NCBI RefSeq assembly: GCF_046569695.1
Contig: NZ_JBKHUI010000022.1
Location: forward strand, 13,901 to 77,900
Origin: Kluyvera sp046569695
GTDB lineage: Bacteria; Pseudomonadota; Gammaproteobacteria; Enterobacterales; Enterobacteriaceae
Direction of reading: 5' to 3'
DNA: 64,000 nucleotides
A model generated the notes under the pieces. The model did no database searches, had not been told where the DNA came from, and saw only the letters and a program-made list of their open reading frames with translations. Within the stretch, counting starts at the first letter, position 1, and each line of letters opens with the position of its first letter. Below, one piece after another: positions 32,866 through 42,554 of this stretch. Made by a program: the position numbers and the translations under genes.

Positions 32866-35160
32866 TTAACCCTCGGAGGCGATGACTTTGATTTCTACCA
32901 TCCCGATACCGAGCTGGCGAGGTGAGTGGCCGAGGATATTGCCCTCGTTAGTCGACTGCGGATCCGGTGGCACGATAACCAGCGTGCTGGCATCCGCTGG
33001 ATTATCAAAGTGCAGCGTCGTGGTGGTGACTTCGTTGCCCAGCGTCAGCGTTTGCTCGCTATTGCCGACGCGAACGGGAATGGGTTTATTGGCGTTCGGG
33101 CCAAAAGCTTTGGCGGTAATGACCAAATCAAAGCGCTTCGGCAGCGGGTGCTGATACTCAATCTTCACCTCCTGGCCTAGTTGGGCGTTGGACCAGCGTC
33201 CCCAGGATTCTGGGCGGGATATACCGCTGAAGGATTTCACCTCTTCCGGCGCGCCTGCGACGTTGAAGATAAAGCTGTCCGCTTTATAACGAATATCGTT
33301 GTCGACGGTTTTGAGCGTATCGACGTTACCGTGATAGCGGACCATGTCGATCACCGTGTCTTTAAACTCGGTTTTGCCGTTCCACTGGGCTTTATCGACG
33401 TGCTGAACTTTTTGCTCGCCGCCAAGCTGCCCCTGGGACACGCACCAGTCGGTGGAGAGCGATAGATTTTGCGACCACAGCTGGCCCATCTTGTAGCAGC
33501 GGTCGACCCAGACGAAGTTATCGCGTGGGGCGAAATCTGCCAGCTGATAGCGCAGCGGGGCGGAGTATTCGCTTTCCGGCAGCGGTTCAACGCGGTTATC
33601 GGAGACGCGCAGCAGCAGCGGCAGACGGAAATGGCTGCCGGAGAAGGCGATCATGTTTTTCTGGGTATCGATAGAGAAGTTTTTGATCTCTTTCGGGAAG
33701 TTCCACAGGCGAATAACGTCCGGCTTCCAGGCCAGCACCTTCTCCTTCATGTTGAGGAACACCTCAGAGAGCGACTGGCCCGACAGGCTGCTGCGGCCAA
33801 GGCCGATAAAGTTATCACCGCCGAGGAGATCCAGCACCGTCGCGCCGTTATCCATGGTGTTACGTTTTACCGCCACCACGTCCTGCTCGTCCGGCTGGTC
33901 GCCGCGGATCACAAAGAACAGGTTGCTGCGGTCCTGCTTGTTGAGGTAGTCCCAGGCGGTATTTTTCATCGCCAGATGGTCAGAAGAGACCACGATAATG
34001 GTGTTCTTAAAATACGGCGATGCTTTGATCTTATTGATAAATTCCGCGATATTTTCCTGGCTACAGGCTACTGCGCTAAACGACTGGTTAGTTTTGCCGC
34101 CGATCTCATACTTTTTGCGGTTGCAGGAGCGCGAAATAAAGCCGTCCGGGTGGTGAGTATCCACGGTCAGAGTAAACAGCGAGAAGCGCTTGCCTTCCTG
34201 GGACAGCGACTCGAATTTCTTCCACGCTTCATCCAGCACGGTGTCGTCGTAGTAGCCCCAATCGTTTTTATAGCCTGGGTCGGCGACGGTGGTTTTCAGC
34301 TCTTCCGCGCCGTACAGATAGTCAAAGCCGTGCGATTTCAGGAACACATCTTTCCCGGCAAAGCGCAGGTTGGCGCCCTGCACGAAGTAGTTTTCATAGC
34401 CCGAGTTTTTCAGGATATCGCCAAGGCAGATGTTCTGCGGGAAGAAGCTCGACAGCGAGGCGGAAGCGTTACCTTCAAACGGCGCAAAGAGTGGAATACC
34501 GCACTGCGAAGCAACCATACCGGCGATGGTGTAATCAGTGCCCGGCAACTGCATGGTGTGGCTAAAATCGATCCCCTCGTTTTTCAGTGAGCCCAGTTCT
34601 GGCGTCAGGTTCGGGAAGGCCTGGTCGTCAAAATAGGTGCGCTCCAGGCTTTCGCCATAGATATAAACGAGGTTCATTTTCGGGTTCGGGATCGTCTTTG
34701 ACGGCTCTTTGTAGTAGGCCGCAAAGTCAGGGTCGCCATCGCGAGACTGCGATTTTACCAGCTCGCTAATCTGGCGAAACGCCGGGCTAGCGTCGACGGA
34801 GCCGACGGCCAGAACCAGCGCTATCAGGCTGTAACCGAAATGGTGAGGATGGTGACGTCGGCGGCGCAGGACCCAGCCCAGCGCGGCAAAGACGGCAATC
34901 AGCCCGGCGATAAGGCCGATGCCCGGCAGAATATATTTGCCCACGCCGGCGCCCGTCAGGCTGTTGGTTAACGTGTAGAGTACGGCATCGTTGATCCCAT
35001 CGCCGGTAAAGTAGTCACTTGCGTACAGCGTGATATTCAGGACCACAAACAGGCCCAGTACCGTTAAGGTGGCGGCAAACCACCATTTGTTTCGCCCCGC
35101 TTTACAGGCATAAATCGCGATGGAAGCGAGAAAAAGCACAAGGGATAACAGCTCTGACAC
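32866..35160 (-). CDS. opgB: phosphoglycerol transferase I (OpgB/MdoB)
   Basis: A 764-residue inner-membrane enzyme that transfers phosphoglycerol from phosphatidylglycerol to osmoregulated periplasmic glucans. Four hydrophobic segments lie in residues 1-140. The periplasmic sulfatase/LTA-synthase-like catalytic domain starts at NLVYIYGESLERTYF near 160, where the Thr acts as nucleophile, with SSDHLAM near 397 in the metal-binding region. E. coli OpgB is 763 residues and the two match almost throughout, including the last residues VEIKVIASEG. It starts an apparently single-gene unit. Confidence 0.95.
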   Translation of the reverse strand: MSELLSLVLFLASIAIYACKAGRNKWWFAATLTVLGLFVVLNITLYASDYFTGDGINDAVLYTLTNSLTGAGVGKYILPGIGLIAGLIAVFAALGWVLRRRRHHPHHFGYSLIALVLAVGSVDASPAFRQISELVKSQSRDGDPDFAAYYKEPSKTIPNPKMNLVYIYGESLERTYFDDQAFPNLTPELGSLKNEGIDFSHTMQLPGTDYTIAGMVASQCGIPLFAPFEGNASASLSSFFPQNICLGDILKNSGYENYFVQGANLRFAGKDVFLKSHGFDYLYGAEELKTTVADPGYKNDWGYYDDTVLDEAWKKFESLSQEGKRFSLFTLTVDTHHPDGFISRSCNRKKYEIGGKTNQSFSAVACSQENIAEFINKIKASPYFKNTIIVVSSDHLAMKNTAWDYLNKQDRSNLFFVIRGDQPDEQDVVAVKRNTMDNGATVLDLLGGDNFIGLGRSSLSGQSLSEVFLNMKEKVLAWKPDVIRLWNFPKEIKNFSIDTQKNMIAFSGSHFRLPLLLRVSDNRVEPLPESEYSAPLRYQLADFAPRDNFVWVDRCYKMGQLWSQNLSLSTDWCVSQGQLGGEQKVQHVDKAQWNGKTEFKDTVIDMVRYHGNVDTLKTVDNDIRYKADSFIFNVAGAPEEVKSFSGISRPESWGRWSNAQLGQEVKIEYQHPLPKRFDLVITAKAFGPNANKPIPVRVGNSEQTLTLGNEVTTTTLHFDNPADASTLVIVPPDPQSTNEGNILGHSPRQLGIGMVEIKVIASEG

Positions 35161-35311
35161 TACACGTCCTCAACAGCGCCAGGATTTCTGGCTGAACAGA
35201 AGTTAACTTCACAATGTAATTGTGTCGTCATCTGTCTGCAATTCTATCGTAGCGAAAGTGTGCTGTTATTCGGAATTGGTTTAGAAATGGATATTTTTTG
35301 AGCGGAAAATG

Positions 35312-35336
35312 TGCGGCGAGCAGGGTGCTCGCCGCA
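35312..35336 (-). terminator. hairpin terminator after yjjA
   Basis: A perfect 11-bp stem TGCGGCGAGCA / TGCTCGCCGCA with a GGG loop is followed on the - strand by CATTTT. It lies just past the yjjA stop codon. Confidence 0.7.
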
Positions 35337-35345
35337 GGAATAGCA

Positions 35346-35837
35346 TCAGGAAATGTAGTTAACGCCTTGTTTTAATACGAAATCACAGGCTTTTGCTTTC
35401 ACTTTCTTGCCCAGTTCAGTGTTACCCAGGCTATCAAGGTCGAGCTTCTGGCCATCTTTCGCGTTCAGCAGACCCTGAATACCTTCCATATAGCCGGTAT
35501 CCTGTTTCTGTTCTGCCTGCGTGTTGAGGCCCAGTTTATCCAGCACCTGGTTTTTCACGTTGTCGACGTTGGTCACGGAAGCCAGCTTCTCTTTCGCGCA
35601 GTAGCCCAGAATCCCCGCCGCATTGTTCATGCTGCTGGAGCTCAGAGACTGGCTGCCGCCGTTAAGCAGGCTGGTGAGCGAAGAGAGCGATGTGCCGCCA
35701 GTCTGCGACGAGCTGCTCCCGCCGGTAAGCTGGGTAGCCGCGCTGCTCAGATCATTTAACGATACGGCGCCCGCAGCGGTAGAAACAAACGCGCTGGCAA
35801 TAATAACTCGGCAAAGCATCGATTTTACTGATTTCAT
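35346..35837 (-). CDS. yjjA: DUF2501 periplasmic protein YjjA
   Basis: A 163-residue secreted protein with a signal peptide at about 1-23, a Ser/Gly-rich linker (LTGGSSSSQTGG, then SLTSLLNGGSQSLSSSS) and the DUF2501 core with ILGYCAKEKLASV near 90 and the terminal ACDFVLKQGVNYIS. The start at 35837 gives the E. coli YjjA length and places the signal peptide at the N-terminus. It is the last gene after dnaT-dnaC on the same strand. Function unknown; two Cys could form a disulfide. Confidence 0.9.
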   Translation of the reverse strand: MKSVKSMLCRVIIASAFVSTAAGAVSLNDLSSAATQLTGGSSSSQTGGTSLSSLTSLLNGGSQSLSSSSMNNAAGILGYCAKEKLASVTNVDNVKNQVLDKLGLNTQAEQKQDTGYMEGIQGLLNAKDGQKLDLDSLGNTELGKKVKAKACDFVLKQGVNYIS

Positions 35838-35905
35838 GGGTGTACTCGTGTGTGCTATTAAAAGTTGGCGTGATGAGTATACGCCTATCATTCACTGGAT
35901 TTATC

Positions 35906-36643
35906 TTAATACTCTTTGCCGGTGACGCGACTGCGATAACTTTCCCAGTTGAAGATCACCCATAGGCTATTGCCGAGGCGCATACGGTCCATCACGCGCT
36001 CGCCCAGCATCTTATTCATTTCATCCAGATTGCTGTTGGTTAGCATGCCGGTCGGGCGTTTAGACGAAGAACGGCGATCGACAATCTGATTGATGATCAC
36101 TTTTTCATAGCGCGATTCGGTCTGCATACCGATCTCATCGATCACCAACAGATCGACATTGCTGAGATCGCTCAGCAACTGCTCTTCGCTGGTTTCCCGA
36201 TTACCGAAGGTCTCTTTCATAGCAGACATAATATCGGCCACGGTAATGATCAGCACCGATTTGCCCCGCAGCAGCAGCTCGTTGCAGATGGCGGCGGCGA
36301 GATGGTTTTTCCCGGTGCCCGGCTTGCCGGAGAAGATAAAGCTGGCGATGTTGCCATCGAACTCTTCCACGTACTGCCTCGCTTTCGCCAGCGCGTTCAT
36401 CTGGCCTTCGTTTTCAACGCGGTAGTTTTCAAACGAACAGTTCTGATGCAGCGGGCGAATACCGGAGCGGTTAAAGGTACGCTGCATTTTCATGGCGCGG
36501 TTCTCACGCGCCAGCGCGGCGGCGCGGATCTCGCCCTGTTCCTTTTGCCATGCCAGCAGTTCTTCGCCGGTTTTAAATGCCGGTTCGATATGCGCCGGCA
36601 TCATTTTCTGCAGGCGCTTCATTAATTCACCAACGTCTTTCAT
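35906..36643 (-). CDS. dnaC: DnaB helicase loader DnaC
   Basis: A 245-residue AAA+ ATPase that binds DnaB and loads it onto single-stranded DNA at oriC and during restart. Walker A is SGKPGTGKNHLA near residue 103 and Walker B VDLLVIDEIG near 165. The helicase-binding N-terminal region (MKDVGELMKRLQKM) is intact. The ATG at 36643 gives the E. coli length; a TTG two codons upstream overlaps the dnaT stop. AGAGG precedes it. Confidence 0.96.
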   Translation of the reverse strand: MKDVGELMKRLQKMMPAHIEPAFKTGEELLAWQKEQGEIRAAALARENRAMKMQRTFNRSGIRPLHQNCSFENYRVENEGQMNALAKARQYVEEFDGNIASFIFSGKPGTGKNHLAAAICNELLLRGKSVLIITVADIMSAMKETFGNRETSEEQLLSDLSNVDLLVIDEIGMQTESRYEKVIINQIVDRRSSSKRPTGMLTNSNLDEMNKMLGERVMDRMRLGNSLWVIFNWESYRSRVTGKEY

Positions 36644-36645
36644 GC

Positions 36646-37185
36646 TCAACCTCTGAAACCCGGTGGAATATGACTGTCAGGCTCGCTGACGGTGTTGATA
36701 TCGCGGCGCGTCTGGCCGTTATTGTTGGCCCGGCCCATCTGTACGCTGCGCGCCAGCTTTTGCTGCCACTGTACATGATGGAACACTTTCCCTTCCGCCT
36801 GCCAGTAGGCGACGAAAGAAGCCAGCTCTTCCGGCGTAACGGGCTCGCTTAAGGCGATACCCCACAGCGCGGAAAGGCGCAGGAACTCGGCGTCGGGCTG
36901 CCAACCTGCGTACATGGCAAATTTACCCATTGGAACAGCAATAGGGGCTGGCGTCGGCTCTTCAAAAAATTGTGCATCCAGCGTCACGTCGCTACCCGGT
37001 CGGGACAGCTTTTCTTCCAGCGCCAGGAGTTGCGCCAGACGTTCCTGCGTAATGGCATAGAACGCGGGCTGATTATTGGCAAACACGGCGAGCGCGCCGC
37101 CCTGAGTTTGCGCAAGAATCGCAGCAGGATCGGCGACGAAAGCGTCAATACCGATCACGTTAGGCGTTAAAATACGAGAAGACAT
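36646..37185 (-). CDS. dnaT: primosomal protein DnaT
   Basis: A 179-residue component of the PriA-dependent restart primosome, which hands the fork to DnaB-DnaC. It matches E. coli DnaT in length, with the conserved start SSRILTPNVIGIDAFV, FAMYAGWQPD near 88 and the C-terminal DSHIPPGFRG. It lies 2 bp upstream of the dnaC start, so the genes are co-translated. Confidence 0.96.
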   Translation of the reverse strand: MSSRILTPNVIGIDAFVADPAAILAQTQGGALAVFANNQPAFYAITQERLAQLLALEEKLSRPGSDVTLDAQFFEEPTPAPIAVPMGKFAMYAGWQPDAEFLRLSALWGIALSEPVTPEELASFVAYWQAEGKVFHHVQWQQKLARSVQMGRANNNGQTRRDINTVSEPDSHIPPGFRG

Positions 37186-37298
37186 AACACTATCTCAATA
37201 CTGAAAAAACAACGGGAAGGGGGCGGAAGCACCGCCGTAATAGTGCACATAGTAGCACAAGCTATGGGATGGGCGGCACTCCCCGTACCGCCGATGCT

Positions 37299-37772
37299 TC
37301 ACACTCTTGGGCGTTTGCGATAGAGCCACAGGCCTGGAATCGACAGCCCGATAGAGAGCGCGCCGACGATAGACGACGCCTTCAGGAAATTGCTCAGCAG
37401 CATGATCATCAGCTCTTCGGAATAGCCGAAGTGGCTGATTTTGACCGCAGAAATCATCGCCGTGTACGCTGAAATGCCGGGGAACATCGGAATGACGGCG
37501 GCCACGGTGAAGATCTTCGGATGCGCCAGATACCAGCGCGACCACTGGATGCCAATGCTGCCAACCAGCAGCGCCGCCAGGAAGGTGGCCCACTCGATAT
37601 TAAACCCGGAGGTCATCATGGCGAATCGTGAGGTATGGCCGATAGCCCCCAACAACGCGCACCAGGGCAGCGCGCGCTGCGGGACGTTAAAGACCATGGC
37701 AAACCCCACGGCGGGAATCGCCGACAGCACGGCGTCCTGCGCCAGTAAGAACAGAAAATGCATCACACCCAT
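37299..37772 (-). CDS. yjjB: ThrE-type exporter subunit YjjB
   Basis: A 157-residue membrane protein with four to five helices, the C-terminal part of a split ThrE-type exporter. VFTVAAVIPMFPGISAYTAM near residue 90 is the conserved core. With YjjP it exports succinate in E. coli under anaerobic conditions. The start at 37772 overlaps the yjjP stop by 10 bp and matches the E. coli length. Confidence 0.93.
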   Translation of the reverse strand: MGVMHFLFLLAQDAVLSAIPAVGFAMVFNVPQRALPWCALLGAIGHTSRFAMMTSGFNIEWATFLAALLVGSIGIQWSRWYLAHPKIFTVAAVIPMFPGISAYTAMISAVKISHFGYSEELMIMLLSNFLKASSIVGALSIGLSIPGLWLYRKRPRV

Positions 37773-38539
37773 CCGCGCAGCCCCCATAACGTCATCGCCA
37801 TCACCACGCCGACGCAGGTCGCCAGCGTCAGCAGGCTGGCAATTGCCCAGCGCGCCAGGCCGGTGTTGATATGGCCTTTGAACATGTCGGCAACCGTGTT
37901 AATCAATGGGAAGCCGGGCACCAGCAACAGCACGCTGGCTGCCATCGCCACCGTTGAAGTCTGATGAAACGCGGGCAGTTGCAGCATCAGGCCGGAAACG
38001 GTGGTGGCGACAAAGGCGGTCAGGCCGAAGTTAATCTGCGGGTGCATTGAGCGGTGGGTTAGCACCTGGCGGATGTACATGGCGATAGAGCTGGCGCAGA
38101 AGGTGATGAGCGCACCGTCCCAGCCACCGTTGTTGAGTTTGCAGAAGCAGGCGCAGGAGAGGCCCACCATCAGCACAACCAGCCAGCGTGGGTAGCGCAG
38201 CGGTTTAATCTGCGTGAAGCGCTTGCCGACGTCTTTAGAGTCCAGCAGCTTGTGTTCGGCCATAATGACGATGTGCTGCACCTCTGTGACCACGTGCATG
38301 TTAATACCGCGATCGCTATTTTTACGCGTGGAGGTCAGGCACTGCCCATCTTTAATGGTGGTTAGCACAATCGCGTTTGACGAGATCGCACTTTCGACGC
38401 TGTCCATCCCCAGCGCGCGTCCCAAACGCGTTGATAGCTCTTCAACCAGGGCGCTCTCCGCCCCATGCTGGAGTAAAAAAAGACCGCACTGAATACAAAG
38501 CCGTGTGACGATGCGTTGTTCTGACTGATCTACTTCCAT
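37763..38539 (-). CDS. yjjP: ThrE-type exporter subunit YjjP
   Basis: A 258-residue protein: an N-terminal cytosolic domain (RLCIQCGLFLLQHGAES near residue 10, SISSNAIVLT-like segment near 47) followed by about five membrane helices from residue 110, with LLVPGFPLINTVADMFKGH near 200. It is the partner of YjjB in the succinate exporter. A longer frame exists, but the start at 38539 fits the E. coli protein. Confidence 0.93.
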   Translation of the reverse strand: MEVDQSEQRIVTRLCIQCGLFLLQHGAESALVEELSTRLGRALGMDSVESAISSNAIVLTTIKDGQCLTSTRKNSDRGINMHVVTEVQHIVIMAEHKLLDSKDVGKRFTQIKPLRYPRWLVVLMVGLSCACFCKLNNGGWDGALITFCASSIAMYIRQVLTHRSMHPQINFGLTAFVATTVSGLMLQLPAFHQTSTVAMAASVLLLVPGFPLINTVADMFKGHINTGLARWAIASLLTLATCVGVVMAMTLWGLRGWV

Positions 38540-38817
38540 AATGATCCTGGTATCGAGAACGCCGATGTAATGACCTACTTTTACCCGAAGAGCATGGGGA
38601 AGCAATCCGGCCAGGATCAAACAATGTGCAAAAATTCGGCGGCCTGACGCTTTTGTTGAAGAGTTGATGTTGCCCACACTTTTGCAAAACTGTTCGAAAG
38701 TGCAATTTTTGAACGGATTCTGACCTTCTTTTTCCCCTCTGACTTATCAAAAATGCATTCTGAAACTTTATTGATACACAAAATAAACAAATAATTAACC
38801 AGAGTGCGAGGTCACCC

Positions 38818-40002
38818 ATGAACACGCAAGTTGCCATTATCGGTGCCGGGCCTTCCGGGCTGCTGTTAGGCCAGTTGTTGCATAATGCGGGCATTAAAAC
38901 CGTGATCCTGGAACGTCAGACCCCGGAGTATGTACTGGGACGTATTCGCGCCGGGATACTCGAAAACGGTACCGTCGAGCTGCTGCGTGAAGCGGGCGTC
39001 GCTCGCCGTATGGAGGTGGAAGGGCTGCTTCACCACGGTGTGGAGTTCCTGTTTGCTGACCGGCGTATTCCCGTGCCGCTGAGTGAATTGACCGGCGGAA
39101 AGAGCGTGATGGTTTATGGCCAGACCGAGGTGACGCGTGATTTGATGGAAGCGCGGCAGGCCAGCGGAGCGCAAACCATTTATGGCGTTGAACAGGTTGA
39201 ATTGCACGACCTGAAAAGTGATAAGCCCTCCGTCACCTTTATGAAAAACGGTGAACGTTGCCATCTGGAATGTGAGTTTGTTGCCGGATGTGATGGCTTC
39301 CACGGCGTTTCTCGTCAGAGCATACCTCGCGATATTCTGCGTGAATATGAAAGCATCTGGCCGTTCGGCTGGCTGGGGTTGCTCTCTGACACGCCGCCGG
39401 TCAACCCGGAACTGATTTACGCGCATCATGAGCGTGGGTTTGTATTGTGTAGTCAGCGCTCACTAACTAGAAGCCGTTACTATCTACAGGTTCCGCTGAC
39501 CGACAGCGTTGAACAATGGTCTGATGAACGCTTCTGGAGTGAGCTGAAGCGCCGTCTGCCGGACGAGTTAAGCCAAAAGTTAGTGACTGGTCACTCACTT
39601 GAGAAGAGCATTGCGCCGCTGCGTAGCTATGTGGTGGAGCCGATGCAGTACGGGCGGATGTTCCTGGTTGGCGATGCCGCACACATTGTGCCGCCAACCG
39701 GGGCTAAAGGGCTGAACCTGGCCGTTTCGGATGTGAACTATTTGTGGCGTATCCTGCGGCAGTATTACCAGAATGGACGTGCCGACCTGCTGAGCCGTTA
39801 TTCACAACTGGCGCTGAACCGGGTCTGGAAAGGCGAACGCTTTAGCTGGTTTATGACCCATCTGCTGCATGATTTTCAGGATCAGAGTCCGTTTGCCAGA
39901 AAGATGCAGGAAGCCGATCGCCAGTACTATCTCAGCTCGCAGGCGGGCCTGACAACGATTGCTGAAAACTACGTGGGGCTGCCTTATGAAACGGTGGAGT
40001 AG
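38818..40002 (+). CDS. pobA: 4-hydroxybenzoate 3-monooxygenase PobA
   Basis: A 394-residue FAD-dependent aromatic hydroxylase that turns 4-hydroxybenzoate into protocatechuate using NADPH. Motifs: GAGPSG at residues 9-14, the CDGFHGVSRQ motif near 158, and GDAAHIVPPTGAKGLNLA near 285. The ATG at 38818 is preceded by GCGAGG. It is followed by its likely regulator 3 bp downstream. The protocatechuate ring-cleavage genes are not in the window. E. coli lacks this gene at this position, so it is an insertion into the yjjP-yjjQ interval. Confidence 0.95.
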   Translation: MNTQVAIIGAGPSGLLLGQLLHNAGIKTVILERQTPEYVLGRIRAGILENGTVELLREAGVARRMEVEGLLHHGVEFLFADRRIPVPLSELTGGKSVMVYGQTEVTRDLMEARQASGAQTIYGVEQVELHDLKSDKPSVTFMKNGERCHLECEFVAGCDGFHGVSRQSIPRDILREYESIWPFGWLGLLSDTPPVNPELIYAHHERGFVLCSQRSLTRSRYYLQVPLTDSVEQWSDERFWSELKRRLPDELSQKLVTGHSLEKSIAPLRSYVVEPMQYGRMFLVGDAAHIVPPTGAKGLNLAVSDVNYLWRILRQYYQNGRADLLSRYSQLALNRVWKGERFSWFMTHLLHDFQDQSPFARKMQEADRQYYLSSQAGLTTIAENYVGLPYETVE

Positions 40003-40005
40003 ATA

Positions 40006-40905
40006 ATGAAAAGAGCGGGTGTCGAAGCGAATATGCCGGAGGTGGTGCCGGTATTTAAGCTCTATGGCGAGCATATGGGTTGGCCGACACCCGATCTGCT
40101 GCACTGTGAATCGATCCATAAACGCAGCAGCCTCTACGAATGGCATATTCGGGTTCACCAGCATGCCGAGCTGGTGCAACTGCTTTATTTGCACAAAGGG
40201 CAGGCTGAAATAGAAATAGAGGGACAACGCCTGGTGGTGAACGAATCTTCTATTCAGGTCGTTCCCGCGCTCTGCGTTCATGGCTTTCATTTTTCGCCGG
40301 GGACGCAAGGCTACGTGCTCTCGCTTGCGCTGCCGTTGTTAAGCCGTCTGGAGACGCAGTTCGGGCAACCTCTGGATATGCTGAGCCAGCCCGGCTGTAT
40401 TCCGGTTAAACGTTCCGGCCACCATATCCGTACCCTATTTGCCACGCTGCTGGAAGAGTACACCCAGGATCACGACGCGCGGGAGATGATGCTCTATTCG
40501 TTGCTAAGCGCGCTGCTGGTGTGGCTCAATCGTCAGGGCAAGGCGGGAGGCGTGGTGAAGGATCACAGCGAGCGGAAACGCAGCGTGCTGCGCCAGTTTA
40601 GCCGGCTGATTGAGAGCCACTACCGCGAGCATTTATCGTTGGCCGACTATGCGCAAAAGCTGCGGGTTTCCACCACCCATTTGAACTGCTTGTGTCGTGA
40701 ATATCACGGTACCAGCGCATTGAACGTTTTACATCAGCGACTACTACTCGAAGCAAAGCGTAGCCTGCAGTACACCAGCATGACCATCACACAGGTTTCT
40801 GATTATCTGGGATTTAGTGACGTGACCTATTTTTCGCGTTTTTTCCGCAAGCGTGAAGGGGTGACGCCCAAAGAATTCAAGATGAAAATGGAACTATCTG
40901 AATAG
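40006..40905 (+). CDS. pobR: AraC-family regulator of 4-hydroxybenzoate use, PobR type
   Basis: A 299-residue protein with an N-terminal cupin sensor (HVHQHAELVQLLYLH-like segment near residue 48, then IQVVPALCVHGFHF) and a C-terminal AraC double helix-turn-helix (LSLADYAQKLRVSTTHLN near 208, ITQVSDYLGFSDVTYFSRFF near 262). It starts 3 bp after the pobA stop, which is unusual, because PobR regulators are more often divergent from pobA. Co-transcription would give positive feedback. Confidence 0.88.
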   Translation: MKRAGVEANMPEVVPVFKLYGEHMGWPTPDLLHCESIHKRSSLYEWHIRVHQHAELVQLLYLHKGQAEIEIEGQRLVVNESSIQVVPALCVHGFHFSPGTQGYVLSLALPLLSRLETQFGQPLDMLSQPGCIPVKRSGHHIRTLFATLLEEYTQDHDAREMMLYSLLSALLVWLNRQGKAGGVVKDHSERKRSVLRQFSRLIESHYREHLSLADYAQKLRVSTTHLNCLCREYHGTSALNVLHQRLLLEAKRSLQYTSMTITQVSDYLGFSDVTYFSRFFRKREGVTPKEFKMKMELSE

Positions 40906-41193
40906 GCTATTTTTTTGAATGTTTAATTTTTTCTTATTGATGCTTTAATATTTTCTAAGCAATCTCTTTTACGTTGATATGCCATACTGTCGTAGTTAGT
41001 CCTGCTAACCAGATGAAGTCATCTCACAGATAAAGTCATACAGCGGTCAGGTTTATTTGATAATTAACCGACGAGTATTACGCCGCTATTAAAGGGAAAT
41101 AGAAATGGATGGGTTCATTTCCTGAAAATACGCTTATTTGATGAAATAAAAATATATTCAGGAAACGAATCTTCGAAAGGATACGGAGGTTAT

Positions 41194-41919
41194 ATGACGC
41201 CAGAGTACTGCAAGTTCGCAGTGATTATCAGCAACATACCGGTTATGCAGTCTGGGCTGAATTCCATTATGCGAATGCATTTCCCGAATTACGAGCTCAA
41301 TTTTTGCCAGTCTCTTGAGCAGTTAACGCTGCTTCAACTTCGCCGTACTGATGTGGTTATCGTTGATTTCTCTGGTGATATTGGTAATCCGCGTGCGCTC
41401 TGCGAGCAATACTATACGCTGCTATCGCAATATCGTGATATTCACTGGATATTTATGATTAGCCGCCAGTACTACGCATTAGCCGTTGAATTTTTAATGC
41501 GTCCGGAAAGCACGCTACTCTCAGAATCTGACTCTGTTGAGCGGGTGGTAAAAGCCATTCAACAGGACAATGTCAGCACGGATAACGTGAGTGAAATGCT
41601 GCTTGCGCTGCAGCATGATGCAGATGTCGATGATGATAATCAACGACTCATTATGTTGACGCTGTCCGAGCGAAAAGTACTGCGTCTGCTGGCGAAAGGA
41701 TGGGGGATTAACCAAATCGCCGCTTTGCTGAAAAAAAGTAATAAAACCATTAGTGCGCAAAAAAATAGTGCAATGCGCCGCCTGTCTCTGCGCAGTAATG
41801 CGGAAATGTATGCCTGGCTCAACAGCAATCAGGGAATGAAGGAACTCAATCTCTATTCAGCCTACGGGGAGCAAGTCGAATGGAAAAATGCAGCAGGAAG
41901 CAGCGCATCGCTATCATAG
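41194..41919 (+). CDS. yjjQ: LuxR-type regulator YjjQ
   Basis: A 241-residue regulator with a degenerate receiver-like N-terminal domain and a LuxR/FixJ helix-turn-helix (LTLSERKVLRLLAKGWGINQ near residue 152, then NKTISAQKNSAMRRL). In E. coli YjjQ represses flagellar and capsule genes and is itself silenced by H-NS and activated by LeuO. The upstream 288 bp is strongly AT-rich, which fits H-NS control. It overlaps bglJ by 40 bp. Confidence 0.9.
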   Translation: MTPEYCKFAVIISNIPVMQSGLNSIMRMHFPNYELNFCQSLEQLTLLQLRRTDVVIVDFSGDIGNPRALCEQYYTLLSQYRDIHWIFMISRQYYALAVEFLMRPESTLLSESDSVERVVKAIQQDNVSTDNVSEMLLALQHDADVDDDNQRLIMLTLSERKVLRLLAKGWGINQIAALLKKSNKTISAQKNSAMRRLSLRSNAEMYAWLNSNQGMKELNLYSAYGEQVEWKNAAGSSASLS

Positions 41920-42554
41920 AGCATTGTAATGTGACGGCGGTAGGGCTACGTCATCTACTGATGAGCGCTCGTGGTAGGCATTTTACTTTCCATTTTTTTC
42001 GCAGCATTGCCGAATTTAAGCTGGCGGTCAGGCAAGGGCCGTTTGATGGCGTCATGTATTGTCTCTCTGGCACGCGTGAACTTCGTATTGAATGCCTGTT
42101 AGCGATGGGCGAGATTGCCAGCCATCATCCTAAGGCGATGCGTATCATTCTGGCTAACGATAAAGATGAAGCTGGACTGATTCGGCAGCTGTCGCCCACC
42201 TATATTCATGGCGTGCTCAGTAAATCCGAAACGCTGAGCGACCTACGGCATAGCGTATTCGCGCTGCTGGAAGAGGCGATAGAGGTTCGTGAGGCAATGG
42301 AGGATTCCGCTGCCCAGCGAGAAAATCGTTTTCTCAGCCCGACCGAGAACCTGATCCTGCGCTACATGACCTACGGCTATTCGCTGATGGATATTTCTCA
42401 GCAGCTGGGGCGGAATATCAAAACTATTCGCGCACATAAATTTAATGCGATGACGAAGCTGGGGGTGAATTCCGATATTGAACTGCTGAGCGCTGCCGAC
42501 CTGCTGGTGTCGTTACACGATATGAATAATGCCAGCTCCTCGTCCGTTTGTTAG
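41880..42554 (+). CDS. bglJ: LuxR-type regulator BglJ
   Basis: A 224-residue LuxR-family protein that, in E. coli, forms a heterodimer with RcsB and activates bgl, leuO and other H-NS-silenced genes. The C-terminal helix-turn-helix is LSPTENLILRYMTYGYSLMD near 150 and NIKTIRAHKFNAMTKLG near 180. It overlaps the end of yjjQ by 40 bp in another frame and the convergent YbaK-type gene by 4 bp. Confidence 0.9.
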   Translation: MEKCSRKQRIAIIEHCNVTAVGLRHLLMSARGRHFTFHFFRSIAEFKLAVRQGPFDGVMYCLSGTRELRIECLLAMGEIASHHPKAMRIILANDKDEAGLIRQLSPTYIHGVLSKSETLSDLRHSVFALLEEAIEVREAMEDSAAQRENRFLSPTENLILRYMTYGYSLMDISQQLGRNIKTIRAHKFNAMTKLGVNSDIELLSAADLLVSLHDMNNASSSSVC

